From assembly GCF_036711975.1 (NCBI RefSeq), contig NC_091976.1:33852001-33916000 (forward strand): 64,000 nucleotides of DNA. The letters run 5' to 3'. Positions 12,201 to 22,798 of this stretch are shown piece by piece (within the stretch, counting starts at the first letter, position 1; every line of letters begins with the position of its first letter). This DNA comes from Onthophagus taurus (lineage: Eukaryota; Arthropoda; Insecta; Coleoptera; Scarabaeidae). The notes beneath the pieces are model-generated. The model had not been told where the DNA came from. It made no database searches and saw only the letters and a program-made list of their open reading frames with translations. The position numbers and the translations under genes were made by a program.

Positions 12201-15200
12201 AAGACACGCTTGAAATGCACGAATTCAAGTTGAAAAACGAGTGGCGAAGCCACGAGTTTTTTAATGAATGAGTGCTTTAAGTCTTATGAAACGTGTTTTT
12301 TATGCTATTTTTTGTAATTCGCGTTTTTATCCTTTTTTTTAACAAAAATAAAATAAATTTTGACAATGTAGGGAAATAGGTATGCAGCAGTTGGTAACAC
12401 CGTAACGCTTGAAAATAGAAATTTGAATTGACAATTAGAAACTGTCAAAACACAAAATGTAGTCACCTGAAAAAAATGTTTCATGTACACCTCCCAAAAT
12501 AAGAGAAATTGCTCAGTGTTCAATGTCCTCATCATTGTGGACCTTGTATTCGATGCTAAGAACGTGTTTAAACATCCATAGACAAAAATTGTCACATTGA
12601 CAACTAGAAAAATTAATGACCCAATGTCACCAACTTGAACTGCTTCCATAAAATGTTACTAAAATCTCATTACAGCATCGGATGCTGTAAGGAGTCTCAT
12701 TACAGCACTCGTTTGAGTACTGTTAGAGCTTTCGTTACCGTCGCGAATTACAAAAAAATATACAACAACACAATTAAAACTTACCTTGGTAACTCGCTAT
12801 GATATGGCGTCAGATTTGGCGAGACACTGCCACTGTTCTGTCTGGTTATTCTGTTGTAGAGCCTCGGCCGCAATCGACCTCGGCTTAACTTAGGGTGGAG
12901 AATTAAGGTGTTCACTTGATTAAGGCGAGGTCATTTGCGACCGAGGTTCTGCAATTAACATTATAGCAATCGAATCCTCGTAATCATAATGCTAAACCTC
13001 GGCCGCAAGCGATTTGACTTGATAGAAGCATGATCAAGACAATTAAATTTTAACATCAATAACTGAATTAAAACTACACTATTGAATGTGCTGATTAAAA
13101 GTTATATTAATATAGATTTTTTAATGCTACATAAAATCAATTATCAGAATAGCCAGTCCGTCAAGTACATCAAATTACTGTTGGTTTACGCTTATAAGAA
13201 GAACCTGTCCTTCAATTACTAATCTATTAGATAATGACTGATTATATCTTTTGACAAAAGAATAGGTAAAACGGTTATCGATGTTGATCTAAAAAAAAAA
13301 TATCATTATAATATTTATTATGTTTACCTTTAAATTACATGATAGCCATCAGGTTCATATAGGATTGAAGCCATAAATCGCTCATTGGGTGTCAGAAGAT
13401 TAATATTTCTGAAAGCCACTTCGTTGTCCCATCCGAATTCGCCGGAAGTGTTAAGAATTATAGTGGTATCATCGAATGAGTACCAAAGGGCCATATGAAA
13501 AATGTGGTGTCCAGTTGAATTATTCTTAAGACTTATTGACACTCTAAAATGTTATAAATTAATGTTTATATAACAATCAACGAAGATGTGGTACCTATTC
13601 CCATCGGTTTGCGGTATTCCAAGTACTGAGATAATTCTATTTGGACTCGGCGCGTGCAAAAACGGAGCATAAACATCTGTCTATAATCCCGTTGTAATTT
13701 TATATAGTAATAAAATAAATAAAAACTTACATGAGTATTCGCCATGGATGTAATCACAATGAACTTGAAGTTACCGTTAATAATTTTGAGTGGTTATGGA
13801 TAAATGGTGTTGGTTTATATATTAATAGCTTATCGCTATAAGTTAACATTAATGGAGATTAAAATTTATAATAAACTTTGGTACATTTATCAATTTATTT
13901 CTTTGCAACAAAGAAACCGAAATCTTGGAATATTTTTTATGACCTATTTGTAAAACAATAGTTTCTTTAAATTGCGTAACATGACTCCAAAAGGTCAATT
14001 CATGTTAATCTGTCGTTTACAGATGGCAATAACTACCAGGTATTGTGTTTCTGACAGGTAGAAACCCTTATAAGAAAATTAATTTTAGAAAATACGCTTC
14101 CCCGACTACAAACAATTGTTCCTTTCGGATCGCTTTCGTATCTCATATCGATTGAAACCCCCAAAATGTCCTCCTAAATCTTAACAAATTCTTTCAACGC
14201 AGGCGGCGATTCTAGTTTAGAAGATGAATCCACCGTGAAGGGTCACGAAAGATGGTCGGGGAGTCTCCAAGATTCCACTTCCGACTTGTCTACTTCCTCA
14301 TCGTCGGACAGGCAAAAGCTAAAAGGTTTATTTCCGTTTGAATCTTGCTTTGTCGCAAACAAAAACTTGGTCGTTTGTTCTCGTTGGTTGTTTAGATAGC
14401 TCGACCAGGTGCGACGAGTTCCAATGGATCCAGAGGGAAAGTGACAAATCCTCCTCGCCGAAAATGGAGGAGCACCTCCAGGGGAAGCCCCCGATAAGTA
14501 GATCCGGCAGCAGGGAGAAATCCCAACGGAAATCCCAGGAACGAGAACATCCTGGCAGTTTAGGCCGGAGAAGGCATCTCCAAAATCGACAAGAACGCGA
14601 CCAAAAATCGCGATCAAGTCATATTATTAAAAGCCCTCCGAGATTCGACGATTATCAAATGTGCCAAAGTTGGTGTTGTAATCCCCACCAAGAAAATATT
14701 TATTACGATAATTTTCATAAAAGGCACGAGAGGATGGATCCTCAAAGATACGGAAGTAGCCCAATGTTGATGGAACAACGTTACGGGGAAAGAGGAAGTC
14801 ATCCCGATATTTACGGCGATTGTGGGAGGTTTCGTTACGATGCACCTCCGATGGGGTGCTGTTCTTATCATATGGCACCTCCTTGCTGTTTTTTTGGAGA
14901 TAGTAGAAGTTATCATTGGACTCCACCACCTTATATTAATAAGGTAGAAAAAATTAAAGAAAAATAACGAGTGAATTGTCCTTATATCCCACTTTTTTTT
15001 AATAATGACATAAAATAATAATTTCTTTTTAACATTTACAGCCTCACGAACAAGATGATAGATACAGAAAATTACAAAGCGAAAAAGATAATTTACAATT
15101 ACAGGTGCAAGTGCTTTCAGAACAAATTGAAGCTCAAAGTGAAAAGATAACCGATTTAGAAAAATCGTTGCAAGAGAAAAAACAACAATTGATTAGTACT

Positions 15201-18200
15201 GAAGATGTTCTTCAAAGAGTATTTTTTTTACTTATTCTATTTAATTCTTGAAAATTAATTTAATGTTGTTGTAGGAAATGTTATCAAGATCTTCGTTAGA
15301 AACTCAAAAGTTAGAATTAATGTCAGCTATGAGTGAATTAAAACTACAACATGCGGAGTTAGAAAGGGAATTGGTTCAATTGAGAAGTACTCAATATAAT
15401 AATAATTCCACCGTGGATTTGAATAAGAAATATCCGAGAGCTTCACCTCAACCTCAACAAACTTCCACTCCTATTCATCATTCGAGTCATCAAGTAAGAA
15501 ATGTTAATTTTTAATTTTTTAAATATTAAATTAATTTTTTTTTGAAAGAATTTAAGAACTTCACCATCTCCAAGTCAACTTTCCAGTTCGTTATCTTCAT
15601 CTCCTAGAAAAACGGATTCATCCAGCCAACAAGATGTTCAACAACCACCAAAGGTTTGTTTGTTTTTTTATGGTGATTTTGTGATGATTTTTGGAAATTT
15701 TTAGACGCCACCATCTAATTATCGGAGACAAATTGATTTGCAGTATTCAAGCTTGCCGCGTCAACAGTTTTTAAGTAATGGCGGCGCCTTGGGGGTGGTG
15801 GATTCGAATGCAAATCCCACGGACGGGGCCAGGAAAGGCGTGGCCTTTGGTAGGGGGTTTTCTTCACTTCTTGGGGGTCGGTCCAGGGGACATTCCGTTC
15901 CCAATCTAGGTGATAGCTCCAGTCTGTGGCATGCTCCGTCTTCGTCAATGTTTTTTTTTTTTTGTATATTTACCCGCTTTTTTCCGCTTAATGTATTATT
16001 CGTGCCTTTGACTTGAGCTATCTAACAAAATCTTATCTTCAATGATTATTTATTTAAAAAGAAGACGAAAATTATGTAAATAACGTTCAGCACCTTTCCT
16101 GGCTCTTTAGAATTATTTTAATCACCAAGCATGAAACTTTAAAAATTGTCTTTTTTGTTTTCTAATTAACTTTAAAATTAATTTAATAATTTCTATAAAC
16201 CAAATTTTTATAGCTGAAACTGAGAAGATTGTGATTGAAGATCTTGGGGATAACCCCCAATCGCCTTCGTTGCAATTTAATAAGAACAAGACTGGGATTA
16301 AAAAGATTATTGGGAAATTAAAACGATCCGGATCTGGAAATTTGGAGGATCTTCCTGGACTTGGGGAGTTTCAACGTGGAGGTGTTAGAGCAACAGCCGC
16401 GGCCAGGTTAGGTTGGAGCGAACCGCAGGCCTCGCAAAAGTAATTCATTTAATTTCATATGTTTATATATCATTACTTTTTTTTTAAGAAATCAAGTTTA
16501 CAATCGAAAATCGATTAACATCAAAAAATCTATTACTCAAATTAGAATGATATGGCACAATTTAGGTTGATACACTGAATTTCATTTAAGATGCAATATA
16601 CAAATAGTTATTTTTGATACAAAATAGCGAAATGACACTTTTACATTTTACAAGTTTCTTTTGCGAGCTTTAACGAACAAAAAAATCGTCCGAGCCTGAA
16701 GACGCACGGCTAAACCCGATACTTTCTAGGTCTAGTGTTAGTTCCAGTTTTATGCTAGCACTATCATTAGAACTAACACTAGACCTAAAACTAGAAACTT
16801 TTAGCCGTGCGTCTCTTAAGATGGCTAAATCTGAATGTTTCTACTTCTAGGTCTAACGTTAGTTCTAATGCGGTGGTTCCCAAAGTTTCTTTTATCACGC
16901 CTCCCTACTACCTAAAATCACAATACGACGCCCTCCTCACCGTAAAAGTTTTATTACAAAAGAATAAAATATAGTTTTCACACACATGCGTTAAGAAAGA
17001 ACAAATCAATTAACGAAATGGATGAGTTTGCATACTTCTGACAAGATTTCAAGAAGAGATTTTGTTGATATTTCAATTTTATTGCTACAACTGTAAATAC
17101 AGTTGCAGTGCTAATTCTGCTATGCTGAGATAAAGTTTGAGATATTTTACCCAAAATAGTGACTTAGGTATTCTCAAAATCATATTTAGCAGCAGAATCA
17201 TTTTTAATTACCATAACTTGCTCTTGGAGTGTTTCTGGTAGATCATCTATTTTAAAAAGGAAGTTGGATGTGGCCAACTTATAAATGTTGTTATCACACG
17301 AGTTAGAGAAGTAACGCTTGAATTTATGGCTGATGTGCTGCAAATGTTTTAATATTTTATTCTTCATATTATCAGTGCCCCAAAAAGCAGGAATAATTGC
17401 ATGCTAAAATTTTGCAATTCCAGACTTGCAATTTTTCAATGTACGTCGTGATGGCACCTCGATGATAAATTATGTTCTATTGCAATTTCAAGTTTAGTGA
17501 ATTCAAGGAATCAAGAATATCCGATAGATAAGGCAATACTACTAGGACAGTTGGTTTTCTGACATCAACATACTGTCATTATAGCTGTCATTGTATCATC
17601 TGCTTTTGAAGTTGTCGTTAACTCAGTAGAAAACAGCATTTCGTCTTTAGCTTTGTTCGTTGGGACTGCACTACTTGCACTCACTTGCACTAAGCAGTTT
17701 AGTGCAGATGTTGTGTGTTCGTTGGGGATAGTGCCGAGTATTTCGCTGACAATCTCCTGTTCGTCCATTTCAAATATTATACACTTTTTTTATAAAAATC
17801 TGTTCGTTGGGACCACGGTTTATACACTTTTCTGACCTGCACTAAGTTGACATGACATTGCACTGACTTACACTTCATTGCACTATGACGTCATACGAGT
17901 GCCATGTCGTGCAGAGTAGTGCAGTCCCAACGAACAAAGTTTTGATTGTTTCGTTATTATATCAAACAAAAACTAGCAATTAGTAACAATGTGCAACATG
18001 CGTAGTCTTGCCTAACTGCATTGCGAAAAACTTTGATTCTTTCACGTCTCTACTACCTGAATTTTCATGTCTGCGGCCATATCATCAATTTTTGTTTACT
18101 TTCTGGTTCAAGAAGAATATCAGCGGTTTCTAACAGGCAAGGTTTGATAAGAGTTTCACCGGTAATGTTGCTTTTCTTGGTCTTTGCGATGAGTCACTTA

Positions 18201-21200
18201 ATTGAGTAATGCCGGGTTTATACAGAATTTAGCTGTAAATTTAAAGATTTAGATTTAAGGATTTTATTTAGCTTTAAGAAAAAAATTGATTTATACAGAA
18301 TTTAAGATTTACAGAATCGCAACCTCAAGAAACAAAATATTACTGGTACTGGCCTTAAGGCCGGGTTTATACAGACGATTTAGCTGTAAATTTAAATTTA
18401 AAAATTTAACTGTAAGAGTTAAATGTATTGAAACCCCATGTATCGTTTATACAAGGCTGTAAGATTTAGCTGTAAACATAAAGTTGGTTAACTTTTCTAA
18501 ATTTACAACGTCACACATGTGCAAGACGACCTCAATCAGCTGTATCCAATGATCGAACGGTGTAAATCAAGGTTTATAGAACATAAGGTTATCTCATTCC
18601 CTATGCCTCTGTAGTATCGATTATTACCCCGCAAATTGACGTCACTGGTTCGATACAGTCAGAATAAAAGATAGCCATACGTGCCTATACTGTGGTACAG
18701 TCTATATAAAATATTTAAACCTCGCATCGTGTTGTGTTGTTCATAGAACCAGCTACGTCACTGACCCACCTTGCCTCTCAGAGGAGGAGAATCGGTATTG
18801 GGTAACCTTATGTTCTATAGACCTTGGGTGTAAATAGTGTGTTCTAACCGTTCTAACCTAACCTCAACTGTTGTTTATTTCTGTGCCAACAAAATGACTG
18901 AATTCGATGGAAAATTAATTAAAATTGTTGAGAACTACCGATATATTTACTATAAAAAATGTTCTGAACATAAACATAAGATATTGGTAGAAAATGACAA
19001 CACAAAAACCAGTAATATTTTGTTTCTTGAGGTTGCGATTTTGTAAATCTTAAATTCTGTATAAATCAATTTTTTTCTTAAAGCTAAATAAAATCCTTAA
19101 ATCTAAATCTTTAAATTTAAATTTACAACTAAATTCTGTATAAACCCGGCATAAAGGATCCAGTACAATCCAATTTTATGCGTTTCAAACTTCTAGAGCA
19201 GTGTTCTTCAACCTTTGTCATTGCGCGGAACCCTTTTTCGAGATAATTTTTTTATGGAACATCATATTATAATTAATTACATATTACATGTTGTGAACAA
19301 GATGCGTCTCTGCTTTCTTTGTAAAAACTCTATACAAGAGTAACTAACTTGTGTTTATTCAAACAAAAAGATAAATATTCCTTATAAAATATAAATATGT
19401 CATAAGCATAGTAATAGATAAATACTTACAAGTAGATAAAGACTTTGTTGTGCTTATTTATTACTGCACAATTTATCAATATCTGGATGAATCGATGTTA
19501 ATTGGAGACGCATATCATTTTCATCATCAAGTCGATTTCTGTACTTCGTTTTTGTACCGACGTATGTGGAAAAGGATTTCTCACAGAGATAGGTTGTTAC
19601 GATTCTTTTACGGCATTCTTTCACGGCTAAATCCGAATCATTCTAATTCTAGGTCTTGTGTTAGTTCTAATGATATGTTATTTAGCGTTAGATTGTGGTA
19701 TAGTTTTATTGAACGAAAAGTGACATAGGTATGAGAGCTAGAACCAAACATTTGGGTTGAGCCGTGCGTCTCTTAAGACGGAAACTCAGAGCTATCATAA
19801 GGACGTCACCTTTTCCAAGCAAAACTTTTCCTTTGCAAAACTACCCAATGCTTGTACTATAAGCTATATTGAATTTTATGTGGGACAGTGCAAGTGCATA
19901 GTAGTTTCGTAACTATGGTTATTGCATTCCCATATTGCAAGTTATATGAAATTCCCGGTATATAATAGTTATTTATATTACATGTAATCACACGAGTACT
20001 GCAATTATGCTCTAGCCCACGTGTGATATACAGCATTTTATCTACGACTGCTAAAAATCAATTTCTTTAAAAAAGTCTATTTGACATTTATAAAAATATT
20101 TTGAAATGATTGTTGACAATTTTGAATTGTCAGTTTCAACAACATGTTTACTCATCTGGAATAAGTGTTTTGAAATGTAAAAACATAACAATTAATGTTT
20201 ATAATAAATAGTATTGTTTCTCTGTAAATAATAGCACTTTTTCTTTTGTATTGTTGCTCGTTTCAATAAATTAAGTCTGTTCTGATTAGGCTAAAAATGC
20301 GTTACGTAATGAAACCAGTGCGGTAATGAACGTCATTACGTAACTCAAATTACCTCAAATGAGTGCGGTAATGATGACTTATCCAAGCAGTCGTAGATAA
20401 TAGTATATTAAAAAACAAGTTTCGTAAGACACGTTTGAAATGCACGAACTCAAGTTGAAAATCGAGTGGCGAAGCCACGAGTTTTTTAATGAATGAGTGC
20501 TTTAAGTCTTATGAAACGTGTTTTTTATGCTATTTTTTGTAATTCGCATTTTTACCCTTTTTTTTCCCTAAATAAAAATAAATGTTGACAATGTAGGGAA
20601 ATAGGTATGTAGCAATTGGTAACACTTGAAAATAGAAATTTGAATTGACAATTAGAAACTGTCAAAACACAAAATGTATTTACCTGACAAAAATGTTTTA
20701 TGTACACCTCCCAAAATAAGATAAATTGCTCAGAGTTCAATGTCCTCATCATTGTGGACTTCGTATTCGATGCTAAGAACGTGTTTAAATGTCACCAACT
20801 TGAACTGGTTCCTAAAATAAAATGTTACTAAAATCTCATTACAGCATCGGATGCTGTAAGGAGTCTCATTACAGCACCCGTTTGAGTACTGTTATAGCTT
20901 TCATTACCGTCGCGAATTACAAAAAGTATATTTCAAATGTTGATGTTGTGCTTTAAGCCCTTCTCTAACAATAAGATCTAGCGTAGAATAAATATTTGGT
21001 AAAAATAATTAAGATAATTCTATTATCTTTGCATCTTTCATGCGCTTTGCGCCACTTCACCAAAATTTAGTACCCTTGAATATATTAATTTCGGTTAATA
21101 TTTTAATAAATAACTTTTCGAATGTAAACTTAAAATTTTTCCATTACTATTAATTTAGCGCATTGCTTTTAGCAAGCTTGACTCTAAAACAAAAATAATT

Positions 21201-22798
21201 CCCTCCTTTTCAAATATTTCTTATATAATTTATATAGGCCAGATAAACCGTTTGAAGATTGGGATGCTGATGAAGTTTGTACTTGGCTTCAAGATTTAGG
21301 TTTAGATCAATATCAACCGGACGCGAAACGTTGGATAAAATCGGGCAAACAATTACAAGAAGCTTCAATAAACGAAATCGAGAAAGAATTAGCGATTAAA
21401 AATCCCCTTCATAAAAAGAAATTACAACTAGCTATAATCGATAACCAAGCGAACGGTTCAAGCGATTCTTTATTAAATAAAGCTGGTAAATTGGACACCG
21501 CTTGGGTTTTAAGATGGTTGGATGATACCGGGTTGCCACAATACAAAGAATCGTTTCTTATCAACCGTATCGATGGTCGAGTTCTTCATCGATTAACAAT
21601 GGATGATTTAGCTTTACTTCATATAACTTCACTTCTTCACGTTGCTAGTTTAAAGCGGGGTATTCAAGTTTTAAGGGAAAATAATTACGAAGCCGGGTGT
21701 TTACAAAGGAGATCGCTTCCCGATGACCCTGAACAACCAAATTCGAAAAGTATCGCGTTATGGACCACACACCGAGTTATGGAGTGGCTTAAAGCGGTAG
21801 ATTTAGCTGAATACGCACCAAATTTACGAGGTTCTGGAGTACACGGTGGTTTAATGGTTCTTGAAAATAAATTTACAGCCGAGTTATTAGCAACGTTGCT
21901 ATCGATACCTCCCGGAAAAACTTTGTTGAGGCGCCATTTAAATACGCATTTTAAAGAATTATTAGGGAAGGATGTTATTCAAGGTAAAAGGGAAGCTGAA
22001 GGTACTTTGGGGTACATCCCGCTCACTCCCTCATCTAAAGTTAAAGTAAATTTAATTAATTTCTTTTATTTTGTTACTTTTTGATTTAATTTTTTAGGTT
22101 ACCAAGAAATCGCATTTTTCGTTGAAAAGAAATAAGAGTAAATCGGAAGCCGATTACGGCGATTTAGTTTGCCCGATGAGTTCCGGTTTTCAATCAGGTG
22201 ATCATTCCGGTTCCTCCTTTAACATCTCTTTGGGTGTAAGTTACTAACATTTCTAATAAATTAATCTTTTTTTTGTATTAAAAAAAATCGTCCAAGTGAA
22301 ATTAATTTTTTATGAAAAAGATTTACAGCTTCAACTCTTTTTCATGCTGTCCTACGGACTTAGGTACCCGAAATTTTAATCATTGAGTGTTAATTGAGAT
22401 ATTTTAATGAGTTAAAACGGTGCGTTAAAAAATAATTTTATCGAAAATTTTTTGGTAGAATTTAGCTGAATGAAACTAGATTAATTAAAATAAAAAGAAC
22501 GTTTTATACTAATATTTTATGTAGATAATCTTCTTTTCTATCGTATCTAAACGTCTATATTGTAGAAATAGATACAAAAACACTTTCTTCTTAACACAAA
22601 TAACACAATTTTTTAGTGTGTTTAATTTAATGTAATTTAATTTATTGAGATTAATTAATGTAATTAATGTTTTAATAGATGAGGAAGAAAGCAGAGGAAA
22701 GGGAAGAGGATGTTTATCTTCTGCGCGCTGATGAATTAAAAGAATCGAGCACACCCTCATCGTCGAATTCGCCGATTCCCGATCGGAGAACCGTTTAA
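6272..22798 (+). CDS. Liprin-beta: liprin-beta (PPFIBP1/2 orthologue), 11 coding exons
   Basis: Scaffold protein of the liprin family, which binds liprin-alpha and LAR-type phosphatases at synapses and cell edges. Coding exons: 6272-6770, 14203-14325, 14396-14943, 15042-15218, 15275-15493, 15549-15653, 15705-15909, 16214-16439, 21238-22045, 22098-22235 and 22679-22798. All phases join, giving about 1055 residues. Residues 116-132 are acidic, and 208-390 are low complexity with Cys, His and Pro. The liprin-beta coiled coil is about 391-500 (KLQSEKDNLQLQVQVLSEQ, then EMLSRSSLETQKLELM). Family blocks FGRGF...SVPNLAETEK and RGGVRATAAARLGWS follow. Three SAM domains lie near 704-768, 785-848 and 875-945, the last with VDLAEYAPNLRGSGVHGG. 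The tail has YGDLVCPMSSG. The N-terminal three exons are linked by phase only and resemble nothing I know, so another first exon may exist. Confidence 0.92.
6771..8330 (+). other. liprin-beta intron 1, left part, no gene seen
   Basis: Start of the 7.4 kb first intron (donor GTATCA at 6771). Moderately AT-rich, single-copy-looking sequence without a supported gene or repeat. Parts near 7440-7860 are less AT-rich and could be regulatory. Confidence 0.5.
8338..8475 (+). pseudogene. possible first exon of the decayed element at 8725
   Basis: An ATG at 8338 opens a 45-codon frame (MNRNDTDVDSFDVGG...) that stops at a TAA ending at 8475. It lies about 250 bases before the recognisable part of the decayed element. 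It may be the element's own N-terminal exon or chance. No independent support. Confidence 0.2.
8725..10652 (+). pseudogene. decayed DUF7869-type (GGQNKN) gene, interrupted
   Basis: Two halves of one protein separated by an inserted LINE fragment. The 5' half (about 8728-9021) reads CSKCLELREKIK, HKLRAKAFFEQLKE and TISFDCQKNLVLPKIPDQS, then stops inside the insertion. The 3' half (9847-10652) continues with SLTKDN-like TKDNVKIFTWTEDE, LLADGCGGQNKN and GHSYIPPDRVF. An in-frame TGA at 10408-10410 breaks the remainder, which goes on to KPKDLKMRDINNLLSKHYG and ends at a TAA. An AATAAA follows at about 10699. This family is multi-copy in insect genomes and probably transposon-derived. Its activity is unknown. 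The copy is dead three ways: missing start, insertion and stop codon. The DUF name is from memory of the GGQNKN motif. Confidence 0.7.
9050..9846 (-). pseudogene. 5'-truncated non-LTR retrotransposon, reverse transcriptase C-terminus
   Basis: Minus-strand fragment of a LINE of the Jockey/CR1-like kind. Successive frames read RCGACLLDRVDTIKDLGI, TLDSKLLFDQHVD, ANRMLGFVMRS, then IERIQIRFLKYLSHKFR and finally RMERTVDRLGLDIF, which is the order found after the catalytic domain of such reverse transcriptases. Several frameshifts separate the pieces and the catalytic YADD region is absent, so the copy is 5'-truncated and dead. It sits inside the element at 8725-10652, so it inserted later. An AT-rich stretch of TATTTA repeats near 9000-9020 may be its 3' tail. 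Confidence 0.75.
10653..11035. other. intronic, no gene seen
   Basis: Includes the AATAAA at about 10699 belonging to the decayed element. The open frame at 10775-10981 has no recognisable content. Confidence 0.45.
11040..12172. repeat. array of the CTAG-rich palindromic repeat
   Basis: About nine copies of a palindromic unit. Each has two self-complementary parts. The first is a CTAGTTCTAGGTCTAGTGTT arm facing its complement across a short loop. The second is CATTCGGGTTTAGCCG facing CGGCTAAACCCGAATG across a loop close to GTCTCTAAAGAC. Copies are imperfect, and some spacers differ (GTTATGCAGCGCTAGA versus TAGTAACAGTGC). The array lies in the first intron of liprin-beta. Confidence 0.9.
12172..12757. 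repeat. interspersed element, copy A (second copy at 20396)
   Basis: Shares near-identity with 20396-20925. The left 130 bases carry an imperfect hairpin (ACAAGTTTCGTAAGAC against GTCTTATGAAACGTGT). The rest is bounded by exact 16-bp inverted repeats TTTTTTGTAATTCGCG (12308-12323) and its complement (12742-12757). A minus-strand frame within it (12649 down) is open for 114 codons and is followed internally by CAG|GTGACT, so it may contain a captured exon. The second copy lacks about 40 bases of it. Confidence 0.75.
12845..13020. repeat. divergent fragment related to the 2.3-5.6 kb tandem repeat
   Basis: Words GAGCCTCGGCCGCAA, GACCTCGGCTTAACTTA and CCTCGGCCGCAAGCGA match the unit at 2348-5560, but the order is shortened and rearranged. 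A single old copy. Confidence 0.6.
13175..13745 (-). CDS. galectin-like single-domain protein, four exons, nested in liprin-beta intron 1
   Basis: Minus-strand exons 13745-13731, 13680-13595, 13543-13339 and 13288-13175 join in phase across three introns of 50, 51 and 50 bases with GT/AG ends, giving 139 residues. The reading follows the galectin beta-sandwich: PNRIISVLGIPQTDGNRVSI, FHMALWYSFDDTTIILNTS, GWDNEV, NERFMASILYEPDGYH, then NIDNRFTYSFVKRYNQ and LVIEGQVLLISV. Galectins bind beta-galactosides through an H-x-N-x-R, N and W-x-x-E-x-R set. Here the first His, the Asn and the Trp are kept, but the N-x-R after the His and the E-E-R after the Trp are not. Sugar binding is therefore likely changed or lost. 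There is no signal peptide, as usual for galectins. It lies inside and antisense to liprin-beta. Family call is by eye. Confidence 0.75.
13746..14202 (+). other. end of liprin-beta intron 1
   Basis: Contains the upstream region of the nested galectin-like gene on the minus strand and the pyrimidine-rich acceptor (TTCAACGCAG) of liprin-beta exon 2 at 14202. Confidence 0.5.
16690..16868. repeat. palindromic CTAG-rich repeat, one unit
   Basis: One and a half units of the family, with GACGCACGGCTAAACCCG, TCTAGTGTTAGTTCCAG and its facing arm. It directly abuts the hAT remnant at 16870. Confidence 0.8.
16870..17400 (-). pseudogene. hAT-family transposase remnant (ZBED5-like type)
   Basis: Minus-strand frame reads FKIDDLPETLQEQVMVIKND and SAAKYDFENT, then, after a frame change, LGKISQTLSQHSRI and KLKYQQNLFL. 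This is the order of the C-terminal half of hAT transposases close to vertebrate ZBED5/FAM200 proteins. The plus-strand edge at 16870 has GTGGTTCCCAAAGTTT, a typical hAT terminal sequence. Several stops and shifts make it non-functional. Confidence 0.6.
17651..17939. mobile_element. 289-bp MITE with perfect 25-bp terminal inverted repeats
   Basis: CTTTGTTCGTTGGGACTGCA and five more bases at 17651-17675 are repeated exactly, inverted, at 17915-17939. The interior repeats parts of the arm (GTTCGTTGGGGATAGTGC, GTTCGTTGGGACCACGG). No clear target-site duplication could be assigned. Family unknown. Confidence 0.75.
18568..18826. mobile_element. inverted-repeat element nested in the Harbinger-type element
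   Basis: A 24-base arm (CAAGGTTTATAGAACATAAG GTTA) at 18568-18591 and its complement at 18803-18826, one mismatch. Probably a separate small foldback insertion. Confidence 0.5.
18894..19046 (+). pseudogene. MADF-domain N-terminal fragment
   Basis: Reads MTEFDGKLIKIVENYRYIYY followed by KKCSEHKHKILVEN, which fits the first helix and turn of a MADF DNA-binding domain (usually ...LI.LV..HP.LYD...). MADF proteins are encoded by many PIF/Harbinger transposons beside their transposase, which agrees with the surrounding element. The frame then runs into the inverted repeat, so only about 45 codons remain. Confidence 0.5.
19200..19620. mobile_element. possible hAT remnant
   Basis: GTGTTCTTCAACCTTTGTCA followed by GCGCGGAACCCTTTTT resembles a hAT terminal sequence. 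The adjacent plus-strand sequence has no intact frame. Weak call. Confidence 0.25.
19625..19775. repeat. fragments of the palindromic CTAG-rich repeat
   Basis: CGGCTAAATCCGAATC with TCTAATTCTAGGTCTTGTG at 19625-19670, and GAGCCGTGCGTCTCTTAAGA at 19759-19778. Decayed. Confidence 0.6.
20038..20400. mobile_element. 363-bp inverted-repeat element
   Basis: TTATCTACGACTGCT at 20038-20052 and its exact complement at 20386-20400. TA lies just inside both ends and may be the target duplication of a Tc1/mariner-type MITE. The interior contains GTAATGAACGTCATTACGTA and related short palindromes. Confidence 0.55.
20396..20925. repeat. interspersed element, copy B (first copy at 12172)
   Basis: Same order as 12172-12757, about 90% alike by eye, with deletions. 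The inner inverted repeats are present at 20533-20547 and 20911-20925. The minus-strand frame is shortened, and its splice-like site here reads CAG|GTAAAT. Confidence 0.75.

Larger units (their letters stand above)
18210..19151. mobile_element. PIF/Harbinger-type element with long inverted repeats and TAA target duplication
   Basis: Ends TGCCGGGTTTATACAGA and its complement, with arms similar over about 135 bases (18210-18345 and 19010-19151). TAA directly repeats at 18207-18209 and 19152-19154, the 3-bp duplication typical of PIF/Harbinger. A second copy of the end (GGCCGGGTTTATACAGA) occurs inside at about 18360, so the element is partly duplicated or nested. It contains no transposase but carries a MADF-like fragment at 18894. 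Confidence 0.8.

Noticed and set aside
14614-14929. Two 100-codon minus-strand frames
   Set aside because: They lie opposite liprin-beta exon 3, whose phase and splice sites are consistent. They are shadows.
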